Positions 10,230-19,794 of a DNA stretch of 64,000 nt are shown piece by piece. Source of the DNA: Agroathelia rolfsii (taxonomy: Eukaryota > Basidiomycota > Agaricomycetes > Amylocorticiales > Amylocorticiaceae); assembly GCA_018343915.1 (NCBI GenBank), contig JABRWF010000005.1:2019001-2083000 (forward strand), read 5' to 3'. The notes below the pieces were generated by a model that did no database searches, was not told where the DNA came from, and was given only the letters and a program-made list of their open reading frames with translations. The position numbers and the translations under genes were made by a program. Positions within the stretch are counted from its first letter, which is position 1; each line of letters starts with the position of its first letter.

Positions 10230-13200
10230 AAAACGGCTTCTGTAGCCGCATTTTTTTCGGCAAAATTGACAACTGCCCAGGAAAATTATCCAGTACATGA
10301 GCAGGAACTACTTGCGGGTGTTGAAACAATGTGGCGCCACCGTGACATATTGAGGGGCGTGCATTTCACCTGGATAACGGACCACAAGGGTCTGACACAT
10401 TTGCTCACACAACCTGATTTGTCAGGACGACAGGCACGATGGCTTGAGAAACTATCCGAATTTGATTTTGCAATCAAGTACATCCCGGGCGAAGAAAATA
10501 TATTCCCCGACGCTCTGTCACGCATTTATGTGGCTGATAAGCCTGGTATGGTTCGTCACACATCTGAATACTCATTTTGTGATTATGAGGCAACAGAACC
10601 AACAGCATCCCATCACGCTCTAGTGGCAATGCCAATTTTAGTTGGCGAAGAAGGCCGATGGTCATCATCACGAGTGAGAAAACCAATCCAGAAGCTGATG
10701 CCAGTTGTTGCACAGCCTAAGCGCCGCTCGGCAAACAAGAAGCTCTCTAACCCTGTAAGGAAAGAGTCCGGGCATGAATTCGCAAAGCACATTGTTGCCT
10801 CTGGAAAGTTTGTCCTGCATGGACCACGCGAACAAACGAAGGGCGGGATAGAGGGCAGAAGCAGCCAAATCACCGACTCTAATTATTTGGCACATGATAC
10901 CAAGCAGGCACCAGTAAATGCGGCATCTGAGAAAAGTCCTGGCAAGGATTCAGACTCCTTAGCTCCGCCATCACCATTAGAAGCACAGCCCGCGGCGTCT
11001 TCTCAGAGCACGCCATCAAGTGAGCTTCTAGCGCATGATGGAAATGACACTCAGTCTGCAGGACAACAGCTGCCCATTGAGTACCCAGAGAATGCTATCC
11101 TAATGGACAGTATTCGAGATAGGTATTCTGAAGATGTATTCTTTAAGCATATTCTTGAGCACCCAAAGGATTACCGAAATTTTGAGTGTAAAGACGGTTT
11201 TATTTTGCTTAAAGAAGATAGCAGGAGGCTATTGTGCATTCCAAATGTTCTCATCAATGGTAGGAGCGCGCGGGAGATTGCAATCTCGCAAGCTCATTCA
11301 CTTCTAGCTCATCTTGGCAACCGGAAGACGGTAACATTCCTTCGGGATCATGTATGGTGGAAGTCCCTGATTACTGATGTAGCAAGCTTTGTGCAATCAT
11401 GTGACACCTGTCGGCGAAGCAAGCCTTCCAATCAGAAACCTGCCGGACTATTGAATCCTCTGCAAGTACCATCCCTCCCTTGGGAAGCAATCGGCATTGA
11501 CTTCATTGGTCCTCTCCCTTTGTCAAAGAACAGGGATGGGGAATATGACTCAATAACCACGATAATTGATCTGCTCACAGGCATGGTACATTTGGTGCCT
11601 AGCCGTGATAATTACTCAGCAAAAGATGTTGCTGAACTAATATTTTCGGAGGTTTACAAACATCACGGATTACCACAATCAATTGTTAGTGATAGGGATG
11701 TCTTATTCACATCGGGATTTTGGCAACATCTGAACAAGTTGATCGGAACAACGCTCAGAATGTCCAGCGCATACCATCCAGAAAGTGACGGAAGCACTGA
11801 AAGGGCTAATCGCACCATTGGTCAGATGCTAAGATCTGTTATTGGACCAAACCACAAGGACTGGGTCACTAAGTTACCGGCCGTTGAATTTGCTATTAAT
11901 TTAGCACGATCCGAATCCACGGGGTACTCTCCATTTTTTCTGAACACCGGGAGAACGCCAAGAAGCTTAATTTGGAATTCCGCGCCCCCTGATGAGTTCC
12001 CAGGTGTTCGTGCGTTTGCTCAAAAAATGAAAAATGGCATCATGGCTGCACATGACAGCATCATAGCCGCACGCGTGAAACAGACAACCCAGGCAAACAA
12101 GCACAGACAGCGTGTGAAATTTGAAATGGGAGATTTGACCTACATCTCAACCAAAAATATTTCATGGCCTAAGGGTGTGGCAAGAAAATTTGTCCCTAGG
12201 TTCATTGGACCTTACAAGATTATCTCGGATTATGGCAACAATTCGTTCAAGGTTAACCTGCCTGATAATCTTAAAGCACGTGGTGTGCACCCTGTGTTTC
12301 ATGCTAGTCTGCTTAGGGAGCATGTGCCTAATGACGACAGACTGTTCCCGGGCCGAACCTTTGCCCAGATCATTGGCGATCTCCCTCATGAGTCACATGA
12401 GTGGGATATTGATAGCATCTTATCACATGCTGGCAGTGGCATATCTAGTGTTGTTCAGGTCAAATGGAAAACAGGCGACATCTCTTGGCTAGATGTGAAA
12501 CAGATTGAGCACACCGGAGCAATGACTCAGTATCTGACAGCTCAAGGAGTTGAAGACATCAGGGATCTCCCCAGAGGAATTGGAAATGCGCCTAATGACC
12601 CTCAGATTTTTGTAGGCATGATTTTCCTTATAATCTCAGACAAAATTGAGGATGAGACCCCAGTTGTGAATTCCCTCGTCATGTCTTTCAACAACTTCAA
12701 CCCTCAGAACCCCGCTGCTGGTATCAGAAACCCCGAAACCAAACTCGATATACGTATCAACTGGATGATTTACATCCCAGAGTCGCGATCCTATCATATC
12801 ATCATTGGACCAGATAGGGCGATTCAACTCACGTCATCAACTCTTTGGGACTTTATTCAGTACGACCGGACCCTGCGTAGCATGTCACAGGGTGCCAACC
12901 CCCTCGAGATTCTTAATGGCGTTACTCCGTTAGGCTATGACGAGTTCGCCATGGAATTCAACCGGCTGGCAAGTGATGCCGGTTATGCGTTCATTCAGTT
13001 CACCCGAGTGCCTGGCCGATTGCACACATCTAGGGCCATAGCCACTTACATGCATAGAATGGGCGAACTTGTACCTACTGTGTTGGCTACCGATCCTCGC
13101 GTGCTATCTACCGACCAGTTGGCCACCTGGCACAGCCTCTGCACAGCAAATACCACCCGCCTCTTGTCCCGCCAGTCCCGCTATGGCTCGCCCAAACCCC

Positions 13201-13643
13201 AATTCCATCAATACTCCCCTTACTCCTTCTCAGCCCCTCTCAACCCTACCAACGCCCCCAATGCACGTGACCCGTATACGCGCGCTGCGGTTAACGCGAT
13301 CCGTGCCACCTCGGCATTCCCCACTCTCCCGTCCTCGGCCCTTGTCCCAGCCTCCCACTCTCGATCACGTGCGCTCGGCATGAACCGCGGCCCGACGGCT
13401 AAGGTTCTTGATTCGGCCACCACTACTATCAAGCAGGACAAGGGCAAAGGGAAACACACCAAACGGAGCAGCAGCGGCGGCGATCACGACACCCCCAAGG
13501 AAGCACACCCACAGGCCGAGATGGAGGAGGATTACAATGACGATGATATGGAAGACGAGCGCGGTAATGAAGGGCGCGACAACGACGAAGAAGACGGCGG
13601 CGATGAGGAACTGTTAGACGGCGAAGCGGAACAAATGGTGTGA
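10230..13643 (+). pseudogene. Retrotransposon RNase H remainder, integrase and extra C-terminal region
   Basis: Same frame after the second TAG. It contains the rest of RNase H (to about 10540), a spacer rich in Ser/Gln, then integrase: an HHCC zinc domain (CDTCRRSK near 11400-11424), the catalytic core with D in GIDFIGPLP, D in SDRDVLF and E in ESDGSTE (about 11490-11800), the GPY/F module (FIGPYK, about 12203) and a chromodomain-like strand pair (VQVKWKTGDISWLDV, about 12457-12500). From about 12590 a further 345 residues follow that are not part of the usual pol set, ending in a strongly acidic tail. The stop at 13641-13643 is 26 bp before the 3' LTR. It cannot be translated separately without a start; decay or readthrough is implied. 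Confidence 0.85.
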
Positions 13644-13669
13644 GCCCCTGCGCGGCTCAGAAGGGCGCA

Positions 13670-13919
13670 TGTGACGGCGCGTCACTCATAGTCACGTGCG
13701 ACCCGACACTCGCCGGCCTCATATCAATCGAGCGGTATTCTGGTGATCCTTTCTTTCGCGTTCGACGGGCTCTGGGCAGCCCCTGGTGGAATGGATTGGA
13801 AGGGTATGGAATGATTCTGAAATCGTATATAAGACAGTCAATGTGTGTGTAGATAAAGCAGTTCTCTCGAATCTACCTTGTGTCTGTTATTTCGTCTGAT
13901 CTCGTGACTCAGCGTCACA
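13670..13919 (+). repeat. 3' LTR
   Basis: 250 bp, same as the 5' LTR by eye over its whole length. A short purine-rich AGAAGGGCGCA directly before it is the only candidate polypurine tract. Confidence 0.95.
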
Positions 13920-13924
13920 CCTGG
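13920..13924 (+). repeat. Target site duplication, right copy (CCTGG)
   Basis: Follows the terminal CA of the 3' LTR and repeats the five bases at 6053-6057. Confidence 0.9.
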
Positions 13925-14436
13925 TTATCACCTGTTTTTGAAGCGAAAACTAGCAAACGAGCACGCAAATACGATACAAGAATTCACTAACCATACTATT
14001 TTACGGCCTCGTCTTCTACAGCTCCTGCCCCTGATGGAACCCCAAGACCGGGTAAATCGCATCCGGTACGGGGACCGTGCTCACACGATTGAACATGACT
14101 TCACTCTGCGGAATAAAGACGGTTTTACGGTCGGAGCCAGCATCAGCCCATCAACGTGAGGTCCGCCATAGCGACGAAAACGGAATCTGATTTCTTAGCC
14201 ATGGAATCAGGGGCGTCTAACATGCTGCCTAGTCCATATGGCGAATGGAAGCAGGGGCTAAGAAGACAGGTAGAGACGGCAAAGTTTTTACGGACGTGAG
14301 CTCGGCTCTCCTCAAAAGACAATTATTGTTTCCCATCCCCGATAGCTAAAAACAAGCATATATTTAACATCTCGGCCATGTGGAAATCAGTTGCTGTTGG
14401 TGCTTCCTCCCCATTTTCAAGTTCTCTCTCACAGAC
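13925..14436. other. Upstream region of the DUF6534 gene with an antisense coding-like piece
   Basis: The minus strand between about 14220 and 14020 reads as a short protein-like segment (MLDAPDSMAKKSDSVF.. and, after a possible intron, VMFNRVSTVPVPDAIYP) ending in a stop. I do not recognise it. It could be the relic of a gene that existed before the retrotransposon inserted next to it. Confidence 0.35.
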
Positions 14437-16332
14437 ATGGCTAGCGCGGGGAATATCACTGCTGAGGGTGAAGCAGCCATCGCAGCTCTTCAAGCACTCG
14501 CGGCCTTTAATCCTCATCCAACCGTTGGCGCGTACCTGATCGGTTGTATAGGTAAGTCGTAACTTCAGTGCATTGATCTGTTTGCTAAATGTGTATGTTT
14601 CTTATTTGTATAGTGTCCAGCTTTCTCTTTGGGATAGTAACATTACAATGTTACATATACTTCGAGCGCTTTCAGTCGGATCATTGGGTATTGAAAACCT
14701 TGGTAAGTGCTTGTGCCGCTGGCGCATGATGTGAAAACAATGTTGAACTGTTTATCACAGGTCGGCATTATATGGTACCACAGATGCTCTTCAGCTACTG
14801 CACGTATTTAAACTAAATTCACAACAGGGTCCTGGAGCTAGCCCACACAATATGCGTGTCCGCAGCACTGTATACCATGGCCGTTTCTAATTATGCCGAT
14901 CCAATATCGCTGGAAAAGCCGCCCAGAACGCTGGATATATCCGTTTTTTTGAGCGGCTGCATAGCGCCCATCGTTCAAGCTATATTTGCTGAGAGGGTCC
15001 GACGTGTGAGTTATCATCATATTAAAAGTAAGGGACATTTGATTGACATACTCAAAGTTCAGTGGATCGTGGATAATTCCCTTCGTCTGCTGGACTCTAT
15101 CTTTCCTCCGCTTCGTAGGAAGCATGGTTATGGGTGCAGGAGCTGTAACCATGAAAAATTTGTCTCAATTCGAGGACGACTGGGGTGCATATTGGCTGTT
15201 TTCTGAATATTACTTCGTGCATCGAATACTCATCATAACATTACATAGGCTGGCTTATCAAGGCCATCCTTGCCATCGGCGCAGTGGTCGACGTGATTAT
15301 TGCTCTCTCGTTGTGCTGGGCCCTCAACGAAAAGCGTGCCCGAGCCTTCGACGGGTACGAAGACCTATTTTGATCGGAAACCATTCAAAAGGCTAAATCA
15401 TATGGTAGAACTATGCGTCTGGTCAATGTCCTGACCAAGTGGGCTATCGGTGAGGACACGTCGTTCTGTGGTTCGTTACATGCGATGTCTGACGGTCTTA
15501 ATTCATTCAAGAAACGGGTACTGTGACGAGGTAAGATATTGTGTTTATCACAAGCCTTCAGATCGTGCATGTGATTAATGATATCCTTAGCATAGCAGCG
15601 ATCTCGGTCTTCGTCACTGTAAGCCCTTATTTCCACCCCGAGTCTCTATTGAATTACTTATGATTGGGTCCTCTCAGTTTACCGTGATGGAAAAGAACTG
15701 TACGTCATGTGGTCAAGTTTATCACCTGAATATAACTAACACATGTCAATATTTTGACAGTCATATGGATCGCCCTTTACACACTTTTGGCCAGATGTTA
15801 GTGCGGCCTGTGATTTTACTTCCAGTTCGTTTGACTGATTGCGGCTGATTTGACAGGCTTCTCTAATTCGTTATTGGCAACGTAAGACAATTGGGCTGTA
15901 TCGGCGACATAGAAGATTGATTTTTATATTTCTTGGACAGTCTGAATGGCCGTACATCGCTACGGGAGATGAACGCAAGCTCTCAGAAAGATTCGAACCA
16001 ACGACGAAGTGGTAACTCCAGCGCGCCAAAGGTATCATTAAATAGTTCATAATCCTAGAATTTCAAAGCTAATGTATATTTTCAGCCATATTACTCCAAC
16101 CCTATTCAAATAGCCGTTGAGACCACGACCACTCATATCTCTCAATGTGGCCCAGAAGGGGAGTACTATGGAATGCACTCTGTAGGTGGTTTCCCCTCCA
16201 ACAAAAAAAAACATTTTCATTATATCCGATAGAGGAAGTGATGTGCACATGCTAATCAATTCTCATTCTTTTTCCCTTCATCAGCTATCGAAGACATCTC
16301 CATCCGAAGAGAAGTTCGCGACGGCATATTAG
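14437..16332 (+). CDS. DUF6534-family seven-transmembrane protein
   Basis: Integral membrane protein of the DUF6534 family, a large uncharacterised group in Agaricomycetes with a receptor-like seven-helix layout. Joining about 13 short exons gives the family pattern: TVGAYLIGC (helix 1), LQCYIYFERF, VLELAHTICVS (helix 3), IFLSG-type helix 4 (VFLSGCIAPIVQAIFAERVRR), SGSWIIPFVCW (helix 5), WLIKAILAIGAVVDVIIAL (helix 6), ETGTVTSIAAISVFVT and WIALYTLLARCFSNSLLATLNGR (helix 7 and the conserved end), then a polar cytoplasmic tail ending at TAG 16330-16332. Several exons are tiny: 14761-14774 (14 bp), 15512-15530 (19), 15591-15618 (28), 15678-15699 (22). All junctions are in phase, so the gene looks intact. 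The ligand or function is unknown. The retrotransposon 3' LTR lies 517 bp upstream in the same direction. Confidence 0.85.
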
Positions 16333-17280
16333 ATGCTCCTTTTGTGTGGCCTTCTTCAGTCAATTTTCACCCATCTCTACCAATCTTAGACAGGAAATCA
16401 ACATCAGAACTTGTCTGAGATTTCAAAGGGACAATTTTATGTATTTACAGCACTCAAAGTCCAACATCATTTGTCATTGTTATTGTCCAACAGTCGTCAT
16501 GTCCTGTTTTGTTATATCGTCATTAATTTCTTGCGTTTATCCTACAGCTACCTACAATCACACTTTCACTTACTGTACCAAAATACCAAGACCCGTCCAC
16601 GGGCGATCTGTACCTGCATTATTCTGGAGAGAAAATAAATAAATAAAATATAAATCGAAATCTGTCTCGGCAACTCAACAATCTAGAATTCGATGCCTTG
16701 CATTTTTCCTTTTTAAATTCAGGACCAAGACCAGAAGAAAATAAAAGAAAATCTTTCGCTTCTAGGGGCAAGCTGAAACCATATGATCCACTGCATTTTT
16801 AGGCTATGCTCGGATTCCAATCTAAACGTGTGTGGGAGGTACATGACACACATATTTAACTTGGCATGAGCTACTACGCGTATAGGTGCCGTGGGTGGTC
16901 AATCAGCACTAATTAATCCTAATCATGCCACGGCTAAAAAAGGGTTGCTAAAGAGAAAATAGGGTATAATGTCTGTTGTGGTCTTGGGTATTGCTACCCG
17001 TTGGTGGTGGTGTTCGATCATAGGATCAACAGCGCTGAAGTTTGCTAGCCTGCAGCCGACCATTCATAAGTTTCTCCGTTGTCAAACGCTCCGGTTGCAT
17101 CTTATGGAATCAGCAGTCGACTAACATTCGCCATTCATGAACCCATTAGAACAATCTTCTGGATATCTTGTTGCATTACGAGACGCCAGCATCTCCCCCG
17201 AAAAAGTTATGATATAAACATAGGTGTAAAAGAGAATGCGAAAAAAAATGGGAATCGTGAACTGTATGCGTATTGAAGGC
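16333..17280. other. Convergent 3' intergenic region, nothing recognised
   Basis: 948 bp between the ends of the DUF6534 gene (plus) and GDT1 (minus). A/T-rich with AAATAAATAAATAAAATATAAA near 16636-16657, which could serve polyadenylation. No ORF with family features and no repeat or RNA gene seen. Confidence 0.5.
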
Positions 17281-18272
17281 TCAGAAGCCCATGAGGCCAC
17301 TGGCATAGTCCATATCCATGTCTACTCCGGTCGTCGTAGCAAATGCTTCGTATAGATATATGAATCCGAAGAGCAAGAAAAGAACTGCTCCTCCGAGTGT
17401 TACTGCACAAGAAAATATGTAAGACACGCGAGTGTAAGGCCATACAGTATAACTGAACCCTACCATGTTTTACGGATATTTTGGTTGAGACATAGCGACC
17501 ACCAATAACGGCCAACGCCGTGCAGCAGGCATGACCAATGATTGTGCCAATCGCTACAACATAGACGTTCTATAACGCGATATAGATGTTGATGAGGTCA
17601 AAGTTGACTAGAAGAAAGTACGGATGAACTTACATGTGCTGCAGCGAGAGCGATAGTTGCTATTTGACTGCGGTCGCCCCATTCACCTAGGAAGGTGAGG
17701 ACAAACGCCTGGACAAACACAGGGCCAAAGAAAAAACTGCAAAAGTTGCGTGCGCCATCGGTGAAGGATGTCTTTGATGGTTGTCTTCTGTGACCAAATG
17801 TCCTACCCCCTTCTTCCATACCTTCCAAAGGTATTACTTCGCCATCCTCGCCATCATGCGCTCCCGTGCCATCCCTCTCGGCATCATCGCCCTCGATTTC
17901 TTCCTCCGCCTCTTTCATCTCCTCTGCCATCTTCGTATTGCCCCCCTCCATCCGTTTTCCTTCGAGCGCCATGCGGGCACCAAACACAAGGAACAGCACC
18001 GCAGCCGCCGTTTGTGTCCACTTCCTCGAGATGAGCGTCGGGAGCAAGTGGCCCATGGCTGCAGACAACCCAGACATCACAAACAGCGACCCAAACGCAC
18101 CCGCGAAGACGATGAGTCGCGGATGACGCATGGCAAGAATAGCAGCGATGAGGAACGTCTTGTCGCCGATCTCGGAGACGATGATCATAGCAAAGGCTTG
18201 GAGCAGGCCATGGAAGGAATCTGGGCCTACTACCCCTGGTATGGGGTCTTTTTCCGATCCAAGAGAAGTCAT
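17281..18272 (-). CDS. GDT1: GDT1/TMEM165-family Mn2+/Ca2+:H+ antiporter
   Basis: UPF0016 (GDT1/TMEM165) cation transporter, which in yeast and humans supplies manganese to the Golgi for glycosylation and helps calcium homeostasis. Both family hallmark motifs are present: EIGDKT in the first hydrophobic half (residue about 34, near 18165) and EWGDRS in the second (near 17670). The halves are separated by a hydrophilic acidic loop of about 70 residues (EEMKEAEEEIEGDD and following). Three exons: 18272 to about 17634, a second coding NVYVVAIGTIIGHACC, and a last coding the helix FLLFGFIYLYEAFATTT and the end MDYASGLMGF. Six helices are visible. It lacks an obvious cleavable signal peptide. The start is the first ATG of the long exon. 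Motifs and length match the family, so function is confident; Golgi location is inferred from homologues. Confidence 0.93.
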
Positions 18273-18800
18273 ACAGACAAATCGTCTAGTGTCTAAGAAT
18301 TACAGCAGCGTAATTTTTGTCGTGAGTTTTGGGTACCGCGACCGGCACAGACCAGCTGGAGACAGTGGATGGCAAGGTCTGTGGGGAGTGAGAGAAAGAG
18401 AGTGGAGTAGGGGAAAGGTTTGGTATAAATGAGTGACGATTGGTTGCGATCACGTGAGAGATTTACCATATACCGCTGCTGCTGTGATATACTTAGAATC
18501 GGACTAATGAACAAACGAAAGCGACTGGTAATGAAATCAATTCCCTATCTACGGCACTATACTAGATCCCTACAGCAATATAATCATATATAACACCTCG
18601 GCACTCAGAAAGAGAGCGTAGTTTTTCCACCCAGCAGGGTCGCCATAGCTGACATCAAGTCATGCACGGACAGAGTTATAGGAGCAGTACAGGAGTAGTG
18701 TAGTTGATGCGGTGCCGGTGCCAGCGCCAGCACCCTACCGTATAACTGTGTGCATCACATGTGCAGACGAAGCGATCAACGAAGAATGGGCAGAGATAAC
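18273..18800. other. Intergenic region between GDT1 and LSM6
   Basis: 528 bp holding the GDT1 upstream region on the minus strand and the LSM6 3' flank. No further gene or RNA gene seen. Confidence 0.5.
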
Positions 18801-19277
18801 TCAGAGGGGTTCGGCCGCAGATATGTATAGCACTAGAACAACAAAGAGAAGGTAAAGGGATTGAGTCCCGCCGACGTGAGCCCGTCTAGCGCCGTAGTAA
18901 AAAAAAACTGGGAAAAAAGCTTACCGTTGTTTCCACGGATAAACGCATCCCCATATCGATTCGTGACCGCGCCGTTGACGTGCTCTTCTGTTTGTTCAAG
19001 AGCGATGTTCATGTATCCATCCAGACACGAAAGTAAACCTATGGTGTTACAGCCCAGTGGGAGACATAGTGGTCCAAATTGAGCAAAATCTTGTCGCAGC
19101 ACATGCGTGTGGATGCCAGATCGTCTCACCGCGGTAGTCAACCCCAGAAGTCAATCGGACGATCACCCGCTTGCCTACAACCCCCTTGAGAAAATCAGTG
19201 GGCGATCCTGTAGTGTGTGCCGGAGGCGGCGGGGGTGGTGGCGAGGCAGGCTCAGATGGTGGTGGTGACTGTTCCAT
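18801..19277 (-). CDS. LSM6: LSM6, U6 snRNA-associated Sm-like protein
   Basis: Small Sm-fold protein of the LSM1-7 (cytoplasmic mRNA decapping) and LSM2-8 (U6 snRNA) rings. Three exons join as a proline-rich leader (MEQSPPPSEPASPPPPPPP), then SPTDFLKGVVGKRVIVRLTSGVDYRG, LLSCLDGYMNIALEQTEEHV, GAVTNRYGDAFIRGNN and VLYISAAEPL. Sm1 (LTSGVDYRG..DGYMNI) and Sm2 (FIRGNNVLYI) are complete. The proline-rich N-terminus of about 30 residues is longer than in yeast Lsm6. Start at 19277; an in-frame ATG further upstream exists (about 19331) but would add a basic segment not seen in the family. Last-exon stop at 18801-18803. Confidence 0.93.
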
Positions 19278-19794
19278 TAGAATGCGCAGTGGAGAAGAAA
19301 GGCGACGAGCACGAAGATGCGACACGGTCAAGGCTTCATAAGATGATCATGATCACATGATCAACAGCAAATACAGTCTCGTACATTGCAGCTGAATTTC
19401 ACTAAAAGAAGTCGCATCGTATTCAGAAAATAATGTTATGGTTGGGTATAAAGAAATGACTATGAACACCAGGTACGCATACATATCGAGAGGAAGGTGA
19501 TCAGAATGGGGTGGGGAATAAGACTTGATGTTACAGATAATACAACATGGAATGAGAAACCAACAAGCCAGCATTCAATGGTCAGACTCAATCAGCATGA
19601 TGTGCAAAATGTAGAAATAGAAATAGAGAGGCAGGGAGAGACGGGGAAGGAGAGAAAAATAAGACCAACGGCAAGAGAATGAAACCTCGTAGAGAGAAAA
19701 GAGAAATAACAAAGAAAGAAGAGGAAAAGAAAGATCCAGTCTGTCCAGAATATATGCATCTTAAAATGGCCAATAATAAGTATTATCATCATCG
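19278..19794. other. Intergenic region between LSM6 and ATG4
   Basis: 517 bp: LSM6 upstream sequence and the ATG4 3' flank. The stretch 19600-19740 is strongly purine-rich (GAGA/AAGAA type). No gene seen. Confidence 0.5.

Larger units (their letters stand above)
6058..13919 (+). mobile_element. Full-length Ty3/Gypsy (chromovirus-like) LTR retrotransposon
   Basis: A 7862-bp element bounded by 250-bp LTRs that I read as identical base for base, with TG..CA ends extended to a 7-bp inverted repeat (TGTGACG/CGTCACA) and a CCTGG target duplication. Order of coding domains: gag, CCHC zinc knuckle, aspartic protease, reverse transcriptase, RNase H, integrase; RT before integrase defines Ty3/Gypsy. 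All domains lie in one reading frame from 6462 to 13643, broken by TAG at 8124-8126 and TAG at 10227-10229. Identical LTRs imply recent insertion. The element sits 1.1 kb upstream of the P450 gene and 0.5 kb upstream of the DUF6534 gene. With the two stops it is probably not autonomous unless both are read through. Confidence 0.95.

Noticed and set aside
17781..18296. 171-codon plus-strand frame
   Set aside because: Lies wholly opposite the well-supported GDT1 coding exon, so it is a shadow frame.
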